DNA of 64,000 nt from Desertivirga brevis (GCF_017355835.1 NZ_JAFEWF010000010.1:62001-126000); one strand, 5' to 3'. Shown: positions 1-7,488, counted from the first letter of the stretch. The notes: a model not told the origin generated them from the sequence alone. Translations and numbers: made by a program.

Positions 1-446
1 GCCTTAATCCTGTCTTTATAGATATCTATTACATAGGAAAGACCGTGAAAGGTATAAAACGAAATCCCTACCGGGAGTATGACCTTTAGTGTCCAGGGAT
101 CTAGATGTAAGCCCAGGTGAGCAAAGGCTTCGGAGAAAGATTCTGCAAAAAAGTTATAGTATTTAAAAACGCTAAGAAATCCGAGATTCACCGTTATGCT
201 GAGAATAAACCAAAATTTCTTTAATTTTAGACTGGAAGCATCCTGCATTTTTAAGCCTGTAAAGTAGTCTAATAGCGTTGAAAACATTAACAGAAATAAG
301 AAACGCCAGTCCCAGCAAGCATAGAAGAAGTAGCTCGCCACCAGCAATAATAAATTTTGAAGTTTTAGGTTTTTGTTTGTTGCAAACCAATACAATATAA
401 ATACTATAGGTAGAAATATTGCAAAGTTTATGGAGTTAAAAAGCAT
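1..446 (-). CDS. MBOAT family O-acyltransferase (AlgI-like), 3' end off the left edge
   Basis: Reading the minus strand from the ATG at 446-444 gives an open frame of 148 residues that runs off the window. It begins MLFNSINFAIFLP and contains WDWRF (about residue 50), DYFTG, KKFWFILSITVNLG, FKYYNFF and LPVGISFYTFHGLSY, the hallmark N-terminal membrane segments of AlgI/DltB-type membrane-bound O-acyltransferases. Family members move acyl groups, often acetyl, onto extracellular polysaccharides at the inner membrane. The catalytic His of the family would lie beyond the window edge. The order of motifs matches intact family members without frameshift. Partner genes such as an AlgJ/SGNH protein are not visible. 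Exact substrate unknown. Confidence 0.85.
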   Translation of the reverse strand, partial: MLFNSINFAIFLPIVFILYWFATNKNLKLQNLLLLVASYFFYACWDWRFLFLLMFSTLLDYFTGLKMQDASSLKLKKFWFILSITVNLGFLSVFKYYNFFAESFSEAFAHLGLHLDPWTLKVILPVGISFYTFHGLSYVIDIYKDRIK

Positions 447-452
447 AATTAA

Positions 453-665
453 TCAAGTCAGCCTTAGTACGTACGTTAATCTCAGTAGGTTCGCAGAAAT
501 CATGTTCATAAAAATTATTGATAAAGAGGCGGTCAAAGCGATCGGTACCAACGAAACTGCACTTGCCACCACCCCTGCTGTTACTAAATAACCAGCAGCA
601 GAAATTAGCGCAGCGGGTAAACCTTTAGGGGCAGTGAGGAGGGCTACAGATGTACGAACATCCAA
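453..665 (-). pseudogene. Decayed copy of the small hydrophobic cassette protein found at 6714-6932
   Basis: The minus-strand frame contains LTAPKGLPAALISAAGYLVTAGVVASAVS, which aligns with LTAPIALPAALTTVAGYLVTAGVVASAVS of the intact protein at 6714-6932. The DNA is also nearly identical over the part encoding GVVASAVS. The charged N-terminus of the intact protein (about residues 1-30) is missing, and the end runs into unrelated sequence. It therefore looks like a remnant rather than a gene. It lies on the strand opposite to the intact copy, close to the left end of the putative mobile cassette. Confidence 0.6.
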
Positions 666-1082
666 TCCAACTTCCGTTACTCAATTTTAGAAAAAATCAA
701 ATAACACCAACGACTAGTAATCAATTTACAAGAAAGCTACACGTCAGTTATTTATATTATAAAAAATAAAATTAATTTATTATTTATCTCTATAAATACT
801 ACAATTGTTTGCCCTTTGAAAAAATCTTGTGGCTACCAATTACAACTATGAACCAAATTGCCCATCTCAATCTAAACCTATTTTTAGGCCTAAGCTATCA
901 TTACGGGTACTTAGTACTACAATCTTTTATTTACCTATATATCTACCATAATTCCAGCTGCGACTTTAAAACTTGTGACTTTGTGAAAGATTGAACGGAT
1001 GGAATACCGGGATTAATTAGCAATCCCATCTTACATTAACAAGGCCGGGAAGAAGCCGGATTTACAATCTTAAATTTAATTG
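666..1082. other. AT-rich non-coding stretch with a short hairpin
   Basis: No convincing coding frame is seen. A small inverted repeat, GGGATT (1009-1014) and AATCCC (1022-1027), lies about 55 bases upstream of the next gene and could be an operator or an attenuator. Nothing else is recognised. Confidence 0.4.
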
Positions 1083-2213
1083 ATGTTCTTAAATACAAAG
1101 AATCTGGAAATTATTGTGAACGAATTTTTAAGTATTCAAAAATTCGAAATCACTTCGAAACAGTTACGCGATGTAGAGGCAGAGGTCCTGGCGGATCTAC
1201 GTACACGTAAAAAAGAAAAAGGTATATGCTCATTAACCTGGACAATTGAAGCGGTTGAAGGATGCATAGGCAGAGTTCACAGAAAGCTTCAGCCAGCAGC
1301 CTCGATTGCCGGAGCCAAAATTTTACTGATACTTTTAGATATCTATAAAAAGTTAAATGATCTATTAGAGGAAGCAGGGAAAAGTAGATGCTTCTATATA
1401 ATTATGCTCCGTAAGTATAAATTCGAATGGCAGAGGTTTGAACAGGAATTCTTAGATTTTCTTGCCGAGAGGGAATATCCTGAGAGACTTCGAAGACTTG
1501 CGTTATTGCCTATTCAGGAACTTAAGAGCAAGAAGGCTTTGGAAACTGTTACCACCGCAAAAATTTTCTACGTGGGTGAATTTCAAGCCTCTTTCAATTC
1601 AATAATTTATTCAGAGGCTAGGCAAACTTTCGGCAAATGGAAAATGCTATGCAAGCTAATTGAACTAAACCTTAATCACCCGGATCTGGAGCAATATTTC
1701 TACAGGGAATACATTGAGCTTGCAAGGAAATGTTTGTCGCCGCAACAAACTAAGCGTATTGAATCCATGCTAAAACTACCTCTAACTAGTAGCAGAGCTC
1801 CTTTTGATCCCTTCAATAAATCTTTGAATGAGACTTTACCGGCCTTTATATCACAGCCTATAGATCCGGAGGAATTCAAGCCTGATACAAAACTTCCATT
1901 TTCAGAGCCCCTACTGCTTAAAATATTCTGGTCTGTTCCACAAATCGGAGGATTTTTGTTCCTTCTCTTAAAAAGAGGATTCTTCGGAGTGATAAGCAAT
2001 AGAACCCTGGCAGGACATTTTGCTAGTTCCTTTACATCGTTGGAAACCGGTAAAATGAGCAGTAAGAGCCTTGAAAATAATATAAAAATAGAACCAGAGA
2101 CCTACAATTTCCTGCTTAAATCCCTAGAAGCGATGATTCAAGATTTGAAAGACGTTTATAAAAGGAAACAGTTAGAAATTCAGCAAAAACAGAAACTGAT
2201 GGAAGGAAAATAA
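1083..2213 (+). CDS. Hypothetical protein, possible RteC-like regulator of a mobile element
   Basis: A 376-residue soluble protein, mostly helical and rich in Lys, Glu and Leu, without a signal peptide. I chose the ATG at 1083, since the only codon before it is a TTG. The middle part (IFYVGEFQASFNSIIYSEARQTFGKW...) weakly resembles the C-terminal half of RteC-type or plasmid-associated Bacteroidota proteins. The C-terminus ends in a Gln/Lys-rich helix. It sits 72 bases upstream of a HTH protein in the same direction, an arrangement common in Bacteroidota integrative elements. No catalytic motif is visible. The assignment to a mobile-element regulator is inference from context. Confidence 0.5.
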   Translation: MFLNTKNLEIIVNEFLSIQKFEITSKQLRDVEAEVLADLRTRKKEKGICSLTWTIEAVEGCIGRVHRKLQPAASIAGAKILLILLDIYKKLNDLLEEAGKSRCFYIIMLRKYKFEWQRFEQEFLDFLAEREYPERLRRLALLPIQELKSKKALETVTTAKIFYVGEFQASFNSIIYSEARQTFGKWKMLCKLIELNLNHPDLEQYFYREYIELARKCLSPQQTKRIESMLKLPLTSSRAPFDPFNKSLNETLPAFISQPIDPEEFKPDTKLPFSEPLLLKIFWSVPQIGGFLFLLLKRGFFGVISNRTLAGHFASSFTSLETGKMSSKSLENNIKIEPETYNFLLKSLEAMIQDLKDVYKRKQLEIQQKQKLMEGK

Positions 2214-2285
2214 CCCACTTGTAATCCCTCTCGTATTAAAAAAACCAGTAGTATTGGCAATATTAAAACCTGATAAACAACGAAC

Positions 2286-2672
2286 ATGAAAAAGGAGCAA
2301 GTAAACAATCTGTCAATGACAGATTTTAAAACAAAAAAACTTTTTCTAAGGCTATTACATGCTGCTGAAACGATTGAAGAGAACACAGCGGAGCTTATCC
2401 GCGGATTACATTACCTTGTGGTTCAGCTGGAGGAACGGGAAGGCACTAAGGTTATTCCTATTGCCCGGAAAAAACAGCAGGAGTTTCGTGAAAGCTGGCT
2501 GGATAAGCAAGAGGTAATGCAATTAATGCCTATTAGTGAAAGGAGCCTTTACACGTTAAGGAAACAGGGGGATCTCCCCTCCTATTCTTTAAAGGGTAAG
2601 GTTTATTTCAAATTGTCTGATGTGGAAGCATTAATGAGAGGAAAACCAGGAGACGCGGGTGTAGCTGTGTAA
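2286..2672 (+). CDS. Helix-turn-helix (excisionase/MerR-like) DNA-binding protein
   Basis: A 128-residue protein. Residues 75-120 (WLDKQEVMQLMPISERSLYTLRKQG ... GKVYFKLSDVEALM) match the HTH_17/excisionase winged helix pattern used by Bacteroidota mobile elements: a helix, a turn with S-R-L, and a short wing ending in a helix with DVEALM. The N-terminal 60 residues form a predicted helical, possibly dimerising, region (AAETIEENTAELIRGLHYLVVQLEE). It follows the 1083-2213 gene and ends at a strong bidirectional terminator. Its role is probably to regulate transcription or excision of the cassette; this is inference from the family. Confidence 0.8.
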   Translation: MKKEQVNNLSMTDFKTKKLFLRLLHAAETIEENTAELIRGLHYLVVQLEEREGTKVIPIARKKQQEFRESWLDKQEVMQLMPISERSLYTLRKQGDLPSYSLKGKVYFKLSDVEALMRGKPGDAGVAV

Positions 2673-2686
2673 TAGATTGTTTAAAA

Positions 2687-2717
2687 AAGAAGCCCGGGCA
2701 AATTGCCCGGGCTTCTT
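2687..2717. terminator. Bidirectional intrinsic terminator
   Basis: A perfect 15-bp inverted repeat (2687-2701 and 2703-2717) built on GAAGCCCGGGCAA, flanked by A-tracts on the left and TTCTT on the right. It lies between the convergent genes ending at 2672 and 2728 and would serve both. Confidence 0.85.
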
Positions 2718-2727
2718 CAGTATGCTA

Positions 2728-3045
2728 CTAATCGACCTTGTTTTCATCAGGTTTCGACTTATTTTTCTGTCGTACTTTCTTCAATGCCTCTGTTTCAAAG
2801 CTATTCAGCAGATATAGTTCCAGCTGTTCCAGTCGCTTTTCATGAAAGTTGATCCGCTCGAAGATCCTCCGGTTTTCATTGTGCATGTTCGCCTTGATCA
2901 GCTCCGTGCTGGTCTTTATCTCGAAAAGGTTTTGTTCAACCTTCTTGAAATCACTGTGCAATTGCCTTACAAAGAAGGCGATCACCGAGAAGATCAGCGA
3001 AAGGATGCTTCCCAGGATAAGGCTGCTGTTGGCCAGGTTTTCCAT
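2728..3045 (-). CDS. Small membrane-anchored coiled-coil protein
   Basis: A 105-residue protein with one N-terminal transmembrane helix (about residues 8-27, SLILGSILSLIFSVIAFFV). A heptad-rich helix follows (QLHSDFKKVEQNLFEIKTSTELIKANM...), then a Lys-rich tail. Such proteins are common in tailed-phage lysis regions (spanin or holin accessories) and in mobile elements, but no specific family is recognised. It is downstream of the DUF6266 gene at 3112-3759 in the same direction and separated from it by a terminator hairpin. Confidence 0.65.
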   Translation of the reverse strand: MENLANSSLILGSILSLIFSVIAFFVRQLHSDFKKVEQNLFEIKTSTELIKANMHNENRRIFERINFHEKRLEQLELYLLNSFETEALKKVRQKNKSKPDENKVD

Positions 3046-3070
3046 ATTCTTGTATTAAGAGGGTTAAAAT

Positions 3071-3101
3071 AAAGCCGCCGGTCCTTCCGGACGGCGGCTT
3101 T
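3071..3101 (-). terminator. Intrinsic terminator downstream of the minus-strand DUF6266 gene
   Basis: AAAGCCGCCG and CGGCGGCTTT arms with one bulged G surround GTCCTTCCGGAC. On the minus strand the stem is followed by a T-rich run (TTTATTTTAA). It lies just after the stop of the 3112-3759 gene. Confidence 0.75.
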
Positions 3102-3111
3102 AACCTGCTGT

Positions 3112-3759
3112 TTATTCAAGGATAGTTACCTTACCTCCGTAGAAGGTATTAGAGACCTCCTTGCCGTTTGCCGAAGCAATGAACAAGTAGCAATCTACCT
3201 CCTTACCAACCCAGCCGGCTGGTACTGTTACGTCTATTGCCCCATCAGCACGGGTAACCGTACCCAAGCTGTATTCAGACTCCTCATCCACCTGGTTTAC
3301 CAGCAGTACAGAAACCTTGTCGGTCTCGAGCGCTTTTCCTTTCTTCGAATTGTCTGTCCAGCTGAAGCTAACATGACGTTCTGCAGCAGCTGCTACCGCT
3401 GGATCTAAGGGCAAAGGCAAAATACCGCGACTAAAACTCAATGCAGAGGGATCGATATCATAATCTGGATAGTTTCCGGTGATCGCATTCTTTACATTAT
3501 CGGCTACAGCCACATTGTAAGCAGTTTGCTTTACCGCCAGCTTTTTATACCCTACCTCAATGAAAGGGCGAAGAGAGCTAAGGAAGGCCGTGATCAGGCC
3601 AAACTTAGCCTGCTGCTCCAATTGACCCTGGGTGGCTACCCGGTTTTTAGTCATCCTGGGCAAGCTGCGCAGATAATCAACTCCGCGCCAGTTGCTGCCT
3701 ACTACATTGCCTACTTTTCCATAAAAATTTCCAAAGATTCCATTACTAAACTTTCCCAT
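3112..3759 (-). CDS. DUF6266 family protein, copy 1
   Basis: A 215-residue protein starting MGKFSNGIFGNFYGKVGNVVG, the glycine-rich N-terminal signature of DUF6266. A region with YLRSLP and QLEQQAKFGL follows. The second half (about residues 110-215) has the look of one or two Ig-like beta-sandwich domains, ending in a T-x-x-G-G-K-V-T strand. The function of the family is unknown. A paralogue sits on the opposite strand at 5618-6262, so the replication genes lie between two divergent family members. Its own promoter is visible upstream at 3832-3862. No signal peptide is seen. Confidence 0.85.
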   Translation of the reverse strand: MGKFSNGIFGNFYGKVGNVVGSNWRGVDYLRSLPRMTKNRVATQGQLEQQAKFGLITAFLSSLRPFIEVGYKKLAVKQTAYNVAVADNVKNAITGNYPDYDIDPSALSFSRGILPLPLDPAVAAAAERHVSFSWTDNSKKGKALETDKVSVLLVNQVDEESEYSLGTVTRADGAIDVTVPAGWVGKEVDCYLFIASANGKEVSNTFYGGKVTILE

Positions 3760-3831
3760 TTTTTTAAAATTTAAAAGATTAAAAATTCTGTTAAGCCTGC
3801 TTTTTTATACCGGTATGTCGCAAAGGCTGAA

Positions 3832-3862
3832 CAAATGTAGAGGGCATTTTTGCATAAAAAAA
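3832..3862 (-). promoter_or_regulatory. Bacteroidota-type promoter for the minus-strand DUF6266 gene
   Basis: On the minus strand TACATTTG (3832-3839) fits the -7 consensus TAnnTTTG. A TTTT (3859-3862) lies 19 bases upstream, where the -33 TTTG is expected. It is 73 bases from the ATG at 3759. Confidence 0.6.
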
Positions 3863-3885
3863 GGCCTGAGAGGCCCCTTGCCGGC

Positions 3886-3921
3886 TTTTGCGAGGATTTG
3901 CTTGATTTTGCGAGGATTTGC
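3886..3921 (+). repeat. Two iteron-like 16-bp direct repeats
   Basis: TTTTGCGAGGATTTGC occurs at 3886-3901 and again exactly at 3906-3921, a 20-bp period (about two helical turns). The pair lies in the non-coding region between the divergent DUF6266 and replication genes. Such spacing is typical of initiator or repressor binding sites. Confidence 0.7.
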
Positions 3922-3960
3922 GAACTGTTTGGTACTTTGTTGTGGAATTGTTCGGGAATG

Positions 3961-3989
3961 ACCCCCTATTTGTTGTGAAAACAGGGGGT
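3961..3989. other. Hairpin in the putative origin/control region
   Basis: ACCCCCT (3961-3967) pairs with AGGGGGT (3983-3989), with partly complementary T/A-rich sequence between. Together with the direct repeats it is the only structured part of the 476-base gap 3760-4235. The gap otherwise holds the promoter above and no convincing gene. Confidence 0.5.
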
Positions 3990-4235
3990 GTTTTCCCAAT
4001 AAACTCACAACCGGGTACCAAGATGGTATTAATGAGGATCCGAAAGGGCCCATTTCTTATTCCTTTTCTTTTAAAATACCTAGGTGGTGTAACCCCAACC
4101 CCTGCGAAAAATTTTTTCTAGTTGATTCTCTGTGAATTAAAATTAAAAAAAGGGGTTACACTCAGTTTGAGAGGGTTATATAATCCCTTGGCTATTTTTA
4201 TTCTCTTGACCTTGTACCACACAAATCAGCACATC

Positions 4236-4889
4236 ATGAATTACATCAAACACTTATCAGATTTCTACAATCAACTTTATTGTGATGAGCGCCCCACTCC
4301 TATGCATGTCAGCCTGTATCACGCACTTTTCCAGCGATGGAATCATGCGCAGTTCCAAAATCCCTTTGCGGTAAACAGGGCCGAAGTGATGAGACTATCG
4401 AAAATTGGATCGGTAAACACCTACACCAAATGTATGAAGGAACTAGCTCAATGGGGTTTCATCGATTACCTACCCTCTCACAGCATTCATGCAGGAAGCC
4501 GCATACGTATGATCACTTTTGATAATACTACTGATAATACAGGTGATCATACTACTGATAAAACAGCTGAGATAGAGCTGAGACCATTAAATAAACATAA
4601 TAAACTAAATAAAACATTAACAAACATCTCTCTAAAAGAAGTTGAAGATTTTTTTGAATTTAAAAATTCAGGAAAGGAGGAAGCCTCTCTGTTTTTCAAC
4701 CATTACGAGGCCTGTGGCTGGATGATGGGAAAAACGCCTATTCAAAACTGGCATGCAGCCGCCGTAAAATGGATGAACTCAAATTTCACAAAGGCGGCAA
4801 AAAAGAAGACAGAGCGGGCAACCCCAGCTAAACCAGTCTCCGGAAACCTATTTGTAAACCCTGTAAAAAACTACAATGAAGCCCTCTGA
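4236..4889 (+). CDS. Probable replication-initiation or phage replisome-organiser protein
   Basis: A 217-residue protein; I start it at the ATG 4236 (MNYIKHLSDFYNQLYCDERPTP). The frame extends further upstream but without family-like sequence. Residues 20-100 look like a winged-helix domain (NRAEVMRLSKIGSVNTYTKCMKELAQWGFIDYLPS), as in DnaD-like and phage replication proteins. A linker with repeated TTDNTGDHTTDKT follows, then a C-terminal region with WMMGKTPIQNWHAAAVKWM, the pattern of the DnaD/phage-replication C-terminal helix. It overlaps the downstream ATPase by 14 bases, so the two are translationally coupled, as in phage DnaD/DnaC-like pairs. Confidence 0.65.
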   Translation: MNYIKHLSDFYNQLYCDERPTPMHVSLYHALFQRWNHAQFQNPFAVNRAEVMRLSKIGSVNTYTKCMKELAQWGFIDYLPSHSIHAGSRIRMITFDNTTDNTGDHTTDKTAEIELRPLNKHNKLNKTLTNISLKEVEDFFEFKNSGKEEASLFFNHYEACGWMMGKTPIQNWHAAAVKWMNSNFTKAAKKKTERATPAKPVSGNLFVNPVKNYNEAL

Positions 4890-5547
4890 AACAAAAAATA
4901 CGCTCGAAGTAGCATCACTTAACTCTCCACCCAAGCAAGAACCGCAAGTTCGGGAGTTTGATGACCTGGCAAATTATCTGGAACAAAAGGGGAAAGAACT
5001 TCTGGGAAATCATTTCAGGATCTTTCATGAAGATTACGATATCCTTTTCAGGATCCTGGTATATCTCTTCAAAGACCAGTATCATGCAGAGCTCCTAAAT
5101 ATTGACCTGAAAAAAGGCTTGCTGCTTACAGGTCCGGTCGGATGTGGTAAAACTTCTATTATGACAGTGATCCGCTGCCTGCAGTATCCAGGTCATCACT
5201 ATCAGATGGTTTCAGCCAGAGACATCTGCATGCAATTCATGTCTCAGGGAGCGCCCGCAGTGCAGCATTATTCCTCCAGTGGTCAGCGCATTCCGCAAGT
5301 GTTCTGCTTCGACGACCTGGGCTCAGAAACCAACATGAAATATTTCGGGAACGAGGTGAACGTTATGGCAGAGATCATGCTCTCACGCTACGATCTCCTG
5401 ATCCACCAACGCATTCCAACTCATGTAACCACCAACCTCTCGGCTACAGAACTAGAACAAGCATATGGAAACCGCATCCGCTCAAGGTTCAGGGAGATGT
5501 TCAACCTCATCGCCTGGAGCCCCGAAGCAAAAGACAAAAGGAAGTGA
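4876..5547 (+). CDS. DnaC/IstB-like AAA+ ATPase (helicase loader)
   Basis: A 223-residue ATPase. Walker A is GPVGCGKT (about residue 85), Walker B is VFCFDDLG (about 148), sensor 1 is HVTTNLS (about 193), and GNRIRSRFREM (about 205) supplies the arginine finger or sensor 2. Length and motif order fit DnaC/DnaI-type loaders of phages and plasmids. Those proteins deliver the replicative helicase to an origin or to a primosomal protein. The start codon lies inside the end of the preceding gene. The cassette therefore appears to carry a minimal replication module but no visible integrase or terminase in this window. Confidence 0.85.
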   Translation: MKPSETKNTLEVASLNSPPKQEPQVREFDDLANYLEQKGKELLGNHFRIFHEDYDILFRILVYLFKDQYHAELLNIDLKKGLLLTGPVGCGKTSIMTVIRCLQYPGHHYQMVSARDICMQFMSQGAPAVQHYSSSGQRIPQVFCFDDLGSETNMKYFGNEVNVMAEIMLSRYDLLIHQRIPTHVTTNLSATELEQAYGNRIRSRFREMFNLIAWSPEAKDKRK

Positions 5548-5548
5548 T

Positions 5549-5603
5549 ATTCAATCATTCACTCATTCATTCACTCATTCATTCATTCATTCATTCATTC
5601 ATT
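5549..5603 (+). repeat. ATTC tetranucleotide microsatellite in a leader region
   Basis: Between the ATPase stop (5547) and the next ATG (5618) the DNA is almost wholly a run of about 13 CATT/ATTC units. Two variant CACT units lie near the left end, and a run of eight perfect units lies nearest the gene. The repeat ends 14 bases before the start codon, so slippage would change leader length and translation or promoter spacing. Confidence 0.9.
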
Positions 5604-5617
5604 AAAATCGATAACAA

Positions 5618-6262
5618 ATGGCAAAATTACCAAACGGCGTATTAGGCAACTTCTACGGAAAAGTAGGAAACATTGTAGGCTACACCCATAAAGGGCAGCA
5701 GTGCATCAGACAGGCATCAAGAAAAACAACCAAAGCACCAACAGAGGCTCAGCTTGCACAAAGAGCAAGATTTAGCTTAGTAGGCAGGTTCCTCAAACCG
5801 ATTAACCAATTCTTAAACAGCTTGCCAAAAAAATCGAAGAACGCGCAAGCCAGAAGTTCAACAGCGATGGCACAAGTGCAGAGGGCAATGGTAGAAGATG
5901 GAGAGACTCCTCGGATCGATTATCCCGAAGTAGTTTTGTGTGAAGGGTATGGTGGGATATTTGACGCAGAACTGACCCCTTGCCCCGGAGGTTTTTCCTT
6001 TCGATACACGATCCCGCGCTGGACCCGGCTAATGATCGAGGGGATTCATGTTTTAGTTTATCTACCAGAATATGAGGATTGGGTCATCGAAGAAGCAAGA
6101 TTTGATGGCGAGCAAGTAGCGGGGACTGTGATACTTGAAGATTTCATGGGCCAGACCAGTGCAGAGGTATTTGCTATTGGCAAATATTGCAGGGGGACGA
6201 AAGTTACCAATTCCGTATATAGCGGTTCCGTGCTGATCACCGCATCAACAAATCCCGAATAA
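5618..6262 (+). CDS. DUF6266 family protein, copy 2
   Basis: A 214-residue protein starting MAKLPNGVLGNFYGKVGNIVG, clearly homologous to the N-terminus of the 3112-3759 protein (GNFYGKVGN identical). The C-terminal half is diverged but has the same beta-rich pattern and a closing T-N-S-V-Y-S-G-S-V-L strand, comparable with SNTFYGGKV in copy 1. It begins a three-gene operon: its TAA overlaps the ATG of the DUF5675 gene by one base. Upstream lies the ATTC microsatellite. The function is unknown; conservation of the Gly-rich head suggests a shared assembly or binding surface. Confidence 0.85.
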   Translation: MAKLPNGVLGNFYGKVGNIVGYTHKGQQCIRQASRKTTKAPTEAQLAQRARFSLVGRFLKPINQFLNSLPKKSKNAQARSSTAMAQVQRAMVEDGETPRIDYPEVVLCEGYGGIFDAELTPCPGGFSFRYTIPRWTRLMIEGIHVLVYLPEYEDWVIEEARFDGEQVAGTVILEDFMGQTSAEVFAIGKYCRGTKVTNSVYSGSVLITASTNPE

Positions 6263-6717
6263 TGGCGATAAAAGTTATCCGAGTAGCTGAGGGGAAGTTC
6301 AGTACCCTCAGTCACCTTTACCTCAACGATATCTTTCAATGCTATTTGCTCGAAGATAAGATCCGTAAAGAAAAGATTGCCGGGAAAACCTGCATACCGG
6401 AAGGAGAATATCAGTTGAAGCTCAATACCACAGGCGGGATGAATCTGCGGTATAAAAAGAACTATCCCGATATCCATAAAGGGATGATTGAGATCTGCGG
6501 CATTCCAAACTTCAGCCTGGTATACTTTCACGTAGGCAATTATATCGATAACACCAATGGCTGTTTACTTGCCGGGCATTATTGGACCATGGTAGATGGC
6601 GACTACATCGTTCTGCAATCCGGTCTGGCCTATCGCCTGGTATACCCACAACTCCTCGCGGCCCTAGAGAAAAAGAACAACAAACTAATAATAGAAAACA
6701 AAATTCAAAGATCATGA
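6262..6717 (+). CDS. DUF5675 family protein
   Basis: A 151-residue protein that matches the DUF5675 pattern. It has an early beta strand with TLSHLYLND, a CIPEGEYQLKL segment, and a C-terminal half with FHVGNYIDNTNGCLLAG and VLQSGLAYRLVYPQLL. The family occurs in phages and Bacteroidota mobile regions and its biochemical role is unknown. The conserved H-x-G-N and D-T-x-G-C-x-x-x-G residues suggest an enzymatic or ligand-binding site. It overlaps the genes on both sides by 1 and 4 bases, so the three are very probably translated as a unit. Confidence 0.85.
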   Translation: MAIKVIRVAEGKFSTLSHLYLNDIFQCYLLEDKIRKEKIAGKTCIPEGEYQLKLNTTGGMNLRYKKNYPDIHKGMIEICGIPNFSLVYFHVGNYIDNTNGCLLAGHYWTMVDGDYIVLQSGLAYRLVYPQLLAALEKKNNKLIIENKIQRS

Positions 6718-6932
6718 ACACAAAACTGAACCTTAGGAGGAGGATCAAGTCCCCTACCCCCAGATTTTTCCGGAAAATAAGAAAAGCAGGCCTGATTGCC
6801 GGAGCCGTAGGAACAGCACTTTTAACAGCGCCAATAGCTCTGCCAGCAGCTCTGACGACGGTTGCAGGTTATTTGGTTACTGCTGGAGTGGTGGCAAGTG
6901 CAGTTTCGACGACTGCGGTGGAGAGGGAATAA
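6714..6932 (+). CDS. Small hydrophobic cationic protein (holin-like or membrane-active)
   Basis: A 72-residue protein. The first 27 residues are strongly basic (KLNLRRRIKSPTPRFFRKIRKAG). They are followed by one or two Ala/Val/Gly-rich hydrophobic segments (LIAGAVGTALLTAPIALPAAL and VAGYLVTAGVVASAVS) and a short acidic end. The start overlaps the DUF5675 stop by ATGA. Size and layout recall holins or small membrane toxins, but no family is recognised. A degraded copy is at 453-665 on the other strand. Confidence 0.75.
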   Translation: MNTKLNLRRRIKSPTPRFFRKIRKAGLIAGAVGTALLTAPIALPAALTTVAGYLVTAGVVASAVSTTAVERE

Positions 6933-6950
6933 TTGTGATTTTAAATACCG

Positions 6951-6982
6951 AGCTACGATGTCCCCTTGTTAGCCTCGTAGCT
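6951..6982 (+). terminator. Possible terminator of the DUF6266-DUF5675 operon
   Basis: AGCTACGA (6951-6958) and TCGTAGCT (6975-6982) form an 8-bp stem with a 16-base loop, followed by TGTTTCT. It is 18 bases after the last stop codon. The poly-T tail is weak. Confidence 0.45.
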
Positions 6983-7118
6983 TGTTTCTAAACTTTGGTC
7001 TCCTTTCATTTTTAAGCAATTTACCGGCTTTCTTGTGATTTTTCTTGGTCTCCGCCAATAAAAGGCTCTAGTTCTGTTAGCCTTCATTAATTAGCGGAAA
7101 AGCAAAAAATATCCCCAA

Positions 7119-7488
7119 TTATACAAACGCAACCAAAATGGTCATCTTTTTAAATTCCTCCTCACTATATCCATACTGCCGAACTGCAGCATTGTTGCAT
7201 TCTAAAAAATTAAGAGTACCAAGGTCATAAATCCACATAGGATTTGGATTGGAGAAAAATAAATACTTATACTGTTCCTCTGAAATGCAAAGCTTCTTCT
7301 TGTGAATGGCTAGCAATACAAAAAGCAGTGCGCTACTCGTCAAAACGAATAAAGCTCCCTTAGCCGTTTAAAAAAAACGCTTCATCTATCTTCCCATTAA
7401 AAACATGTACTATCCGGTCGGTTAGAATAAACCAAGGTATTCCAAATAGCAAATAACCAAAAACAGGCTTATAAATACCATTGTTCAT
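7119..7488 (-). pseudogene. Broken PAS-domain sensor histidine kinase (N-terminus only)
   Basis: From ATG 7488 the minus strand reads MNNGIYKPVFGYLLFGIPWFILTDRI. It then hits a stop just after a run of eight T (plus-strand A8 near 7370). In another frame it continues TAKGALFVLTSSALLFVLL, then SEEQYKYLFFSNPNPMWIYDL and NNAAVRQYGYSEEEFKKMT. Together these are the two-helix membrane anchor and first PAS domain common to Bacteroidota PAS kinases. All downstream domains are absent, since the frame ends at 7119. It is thus both frameshifted in a homopolymer and truncated. It is adjacent to, and in the same direction as, the intact hybrid kinase at 7699-10434. Confidence 0.75.

Noticed and set aside
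172..390. A 72-codon minus-strand frame with hydrophobic stretches
   Set aside because: It is a frame shadow of the MBOAT gene starting at 446, whose own frame gives unmistakable family motifs.
3791..4121. Three overlapping frames in the intergenic control region
   Set aside because: They overlap the direct repeats and hairpin, have odd composition, and read both strands over the same bases.
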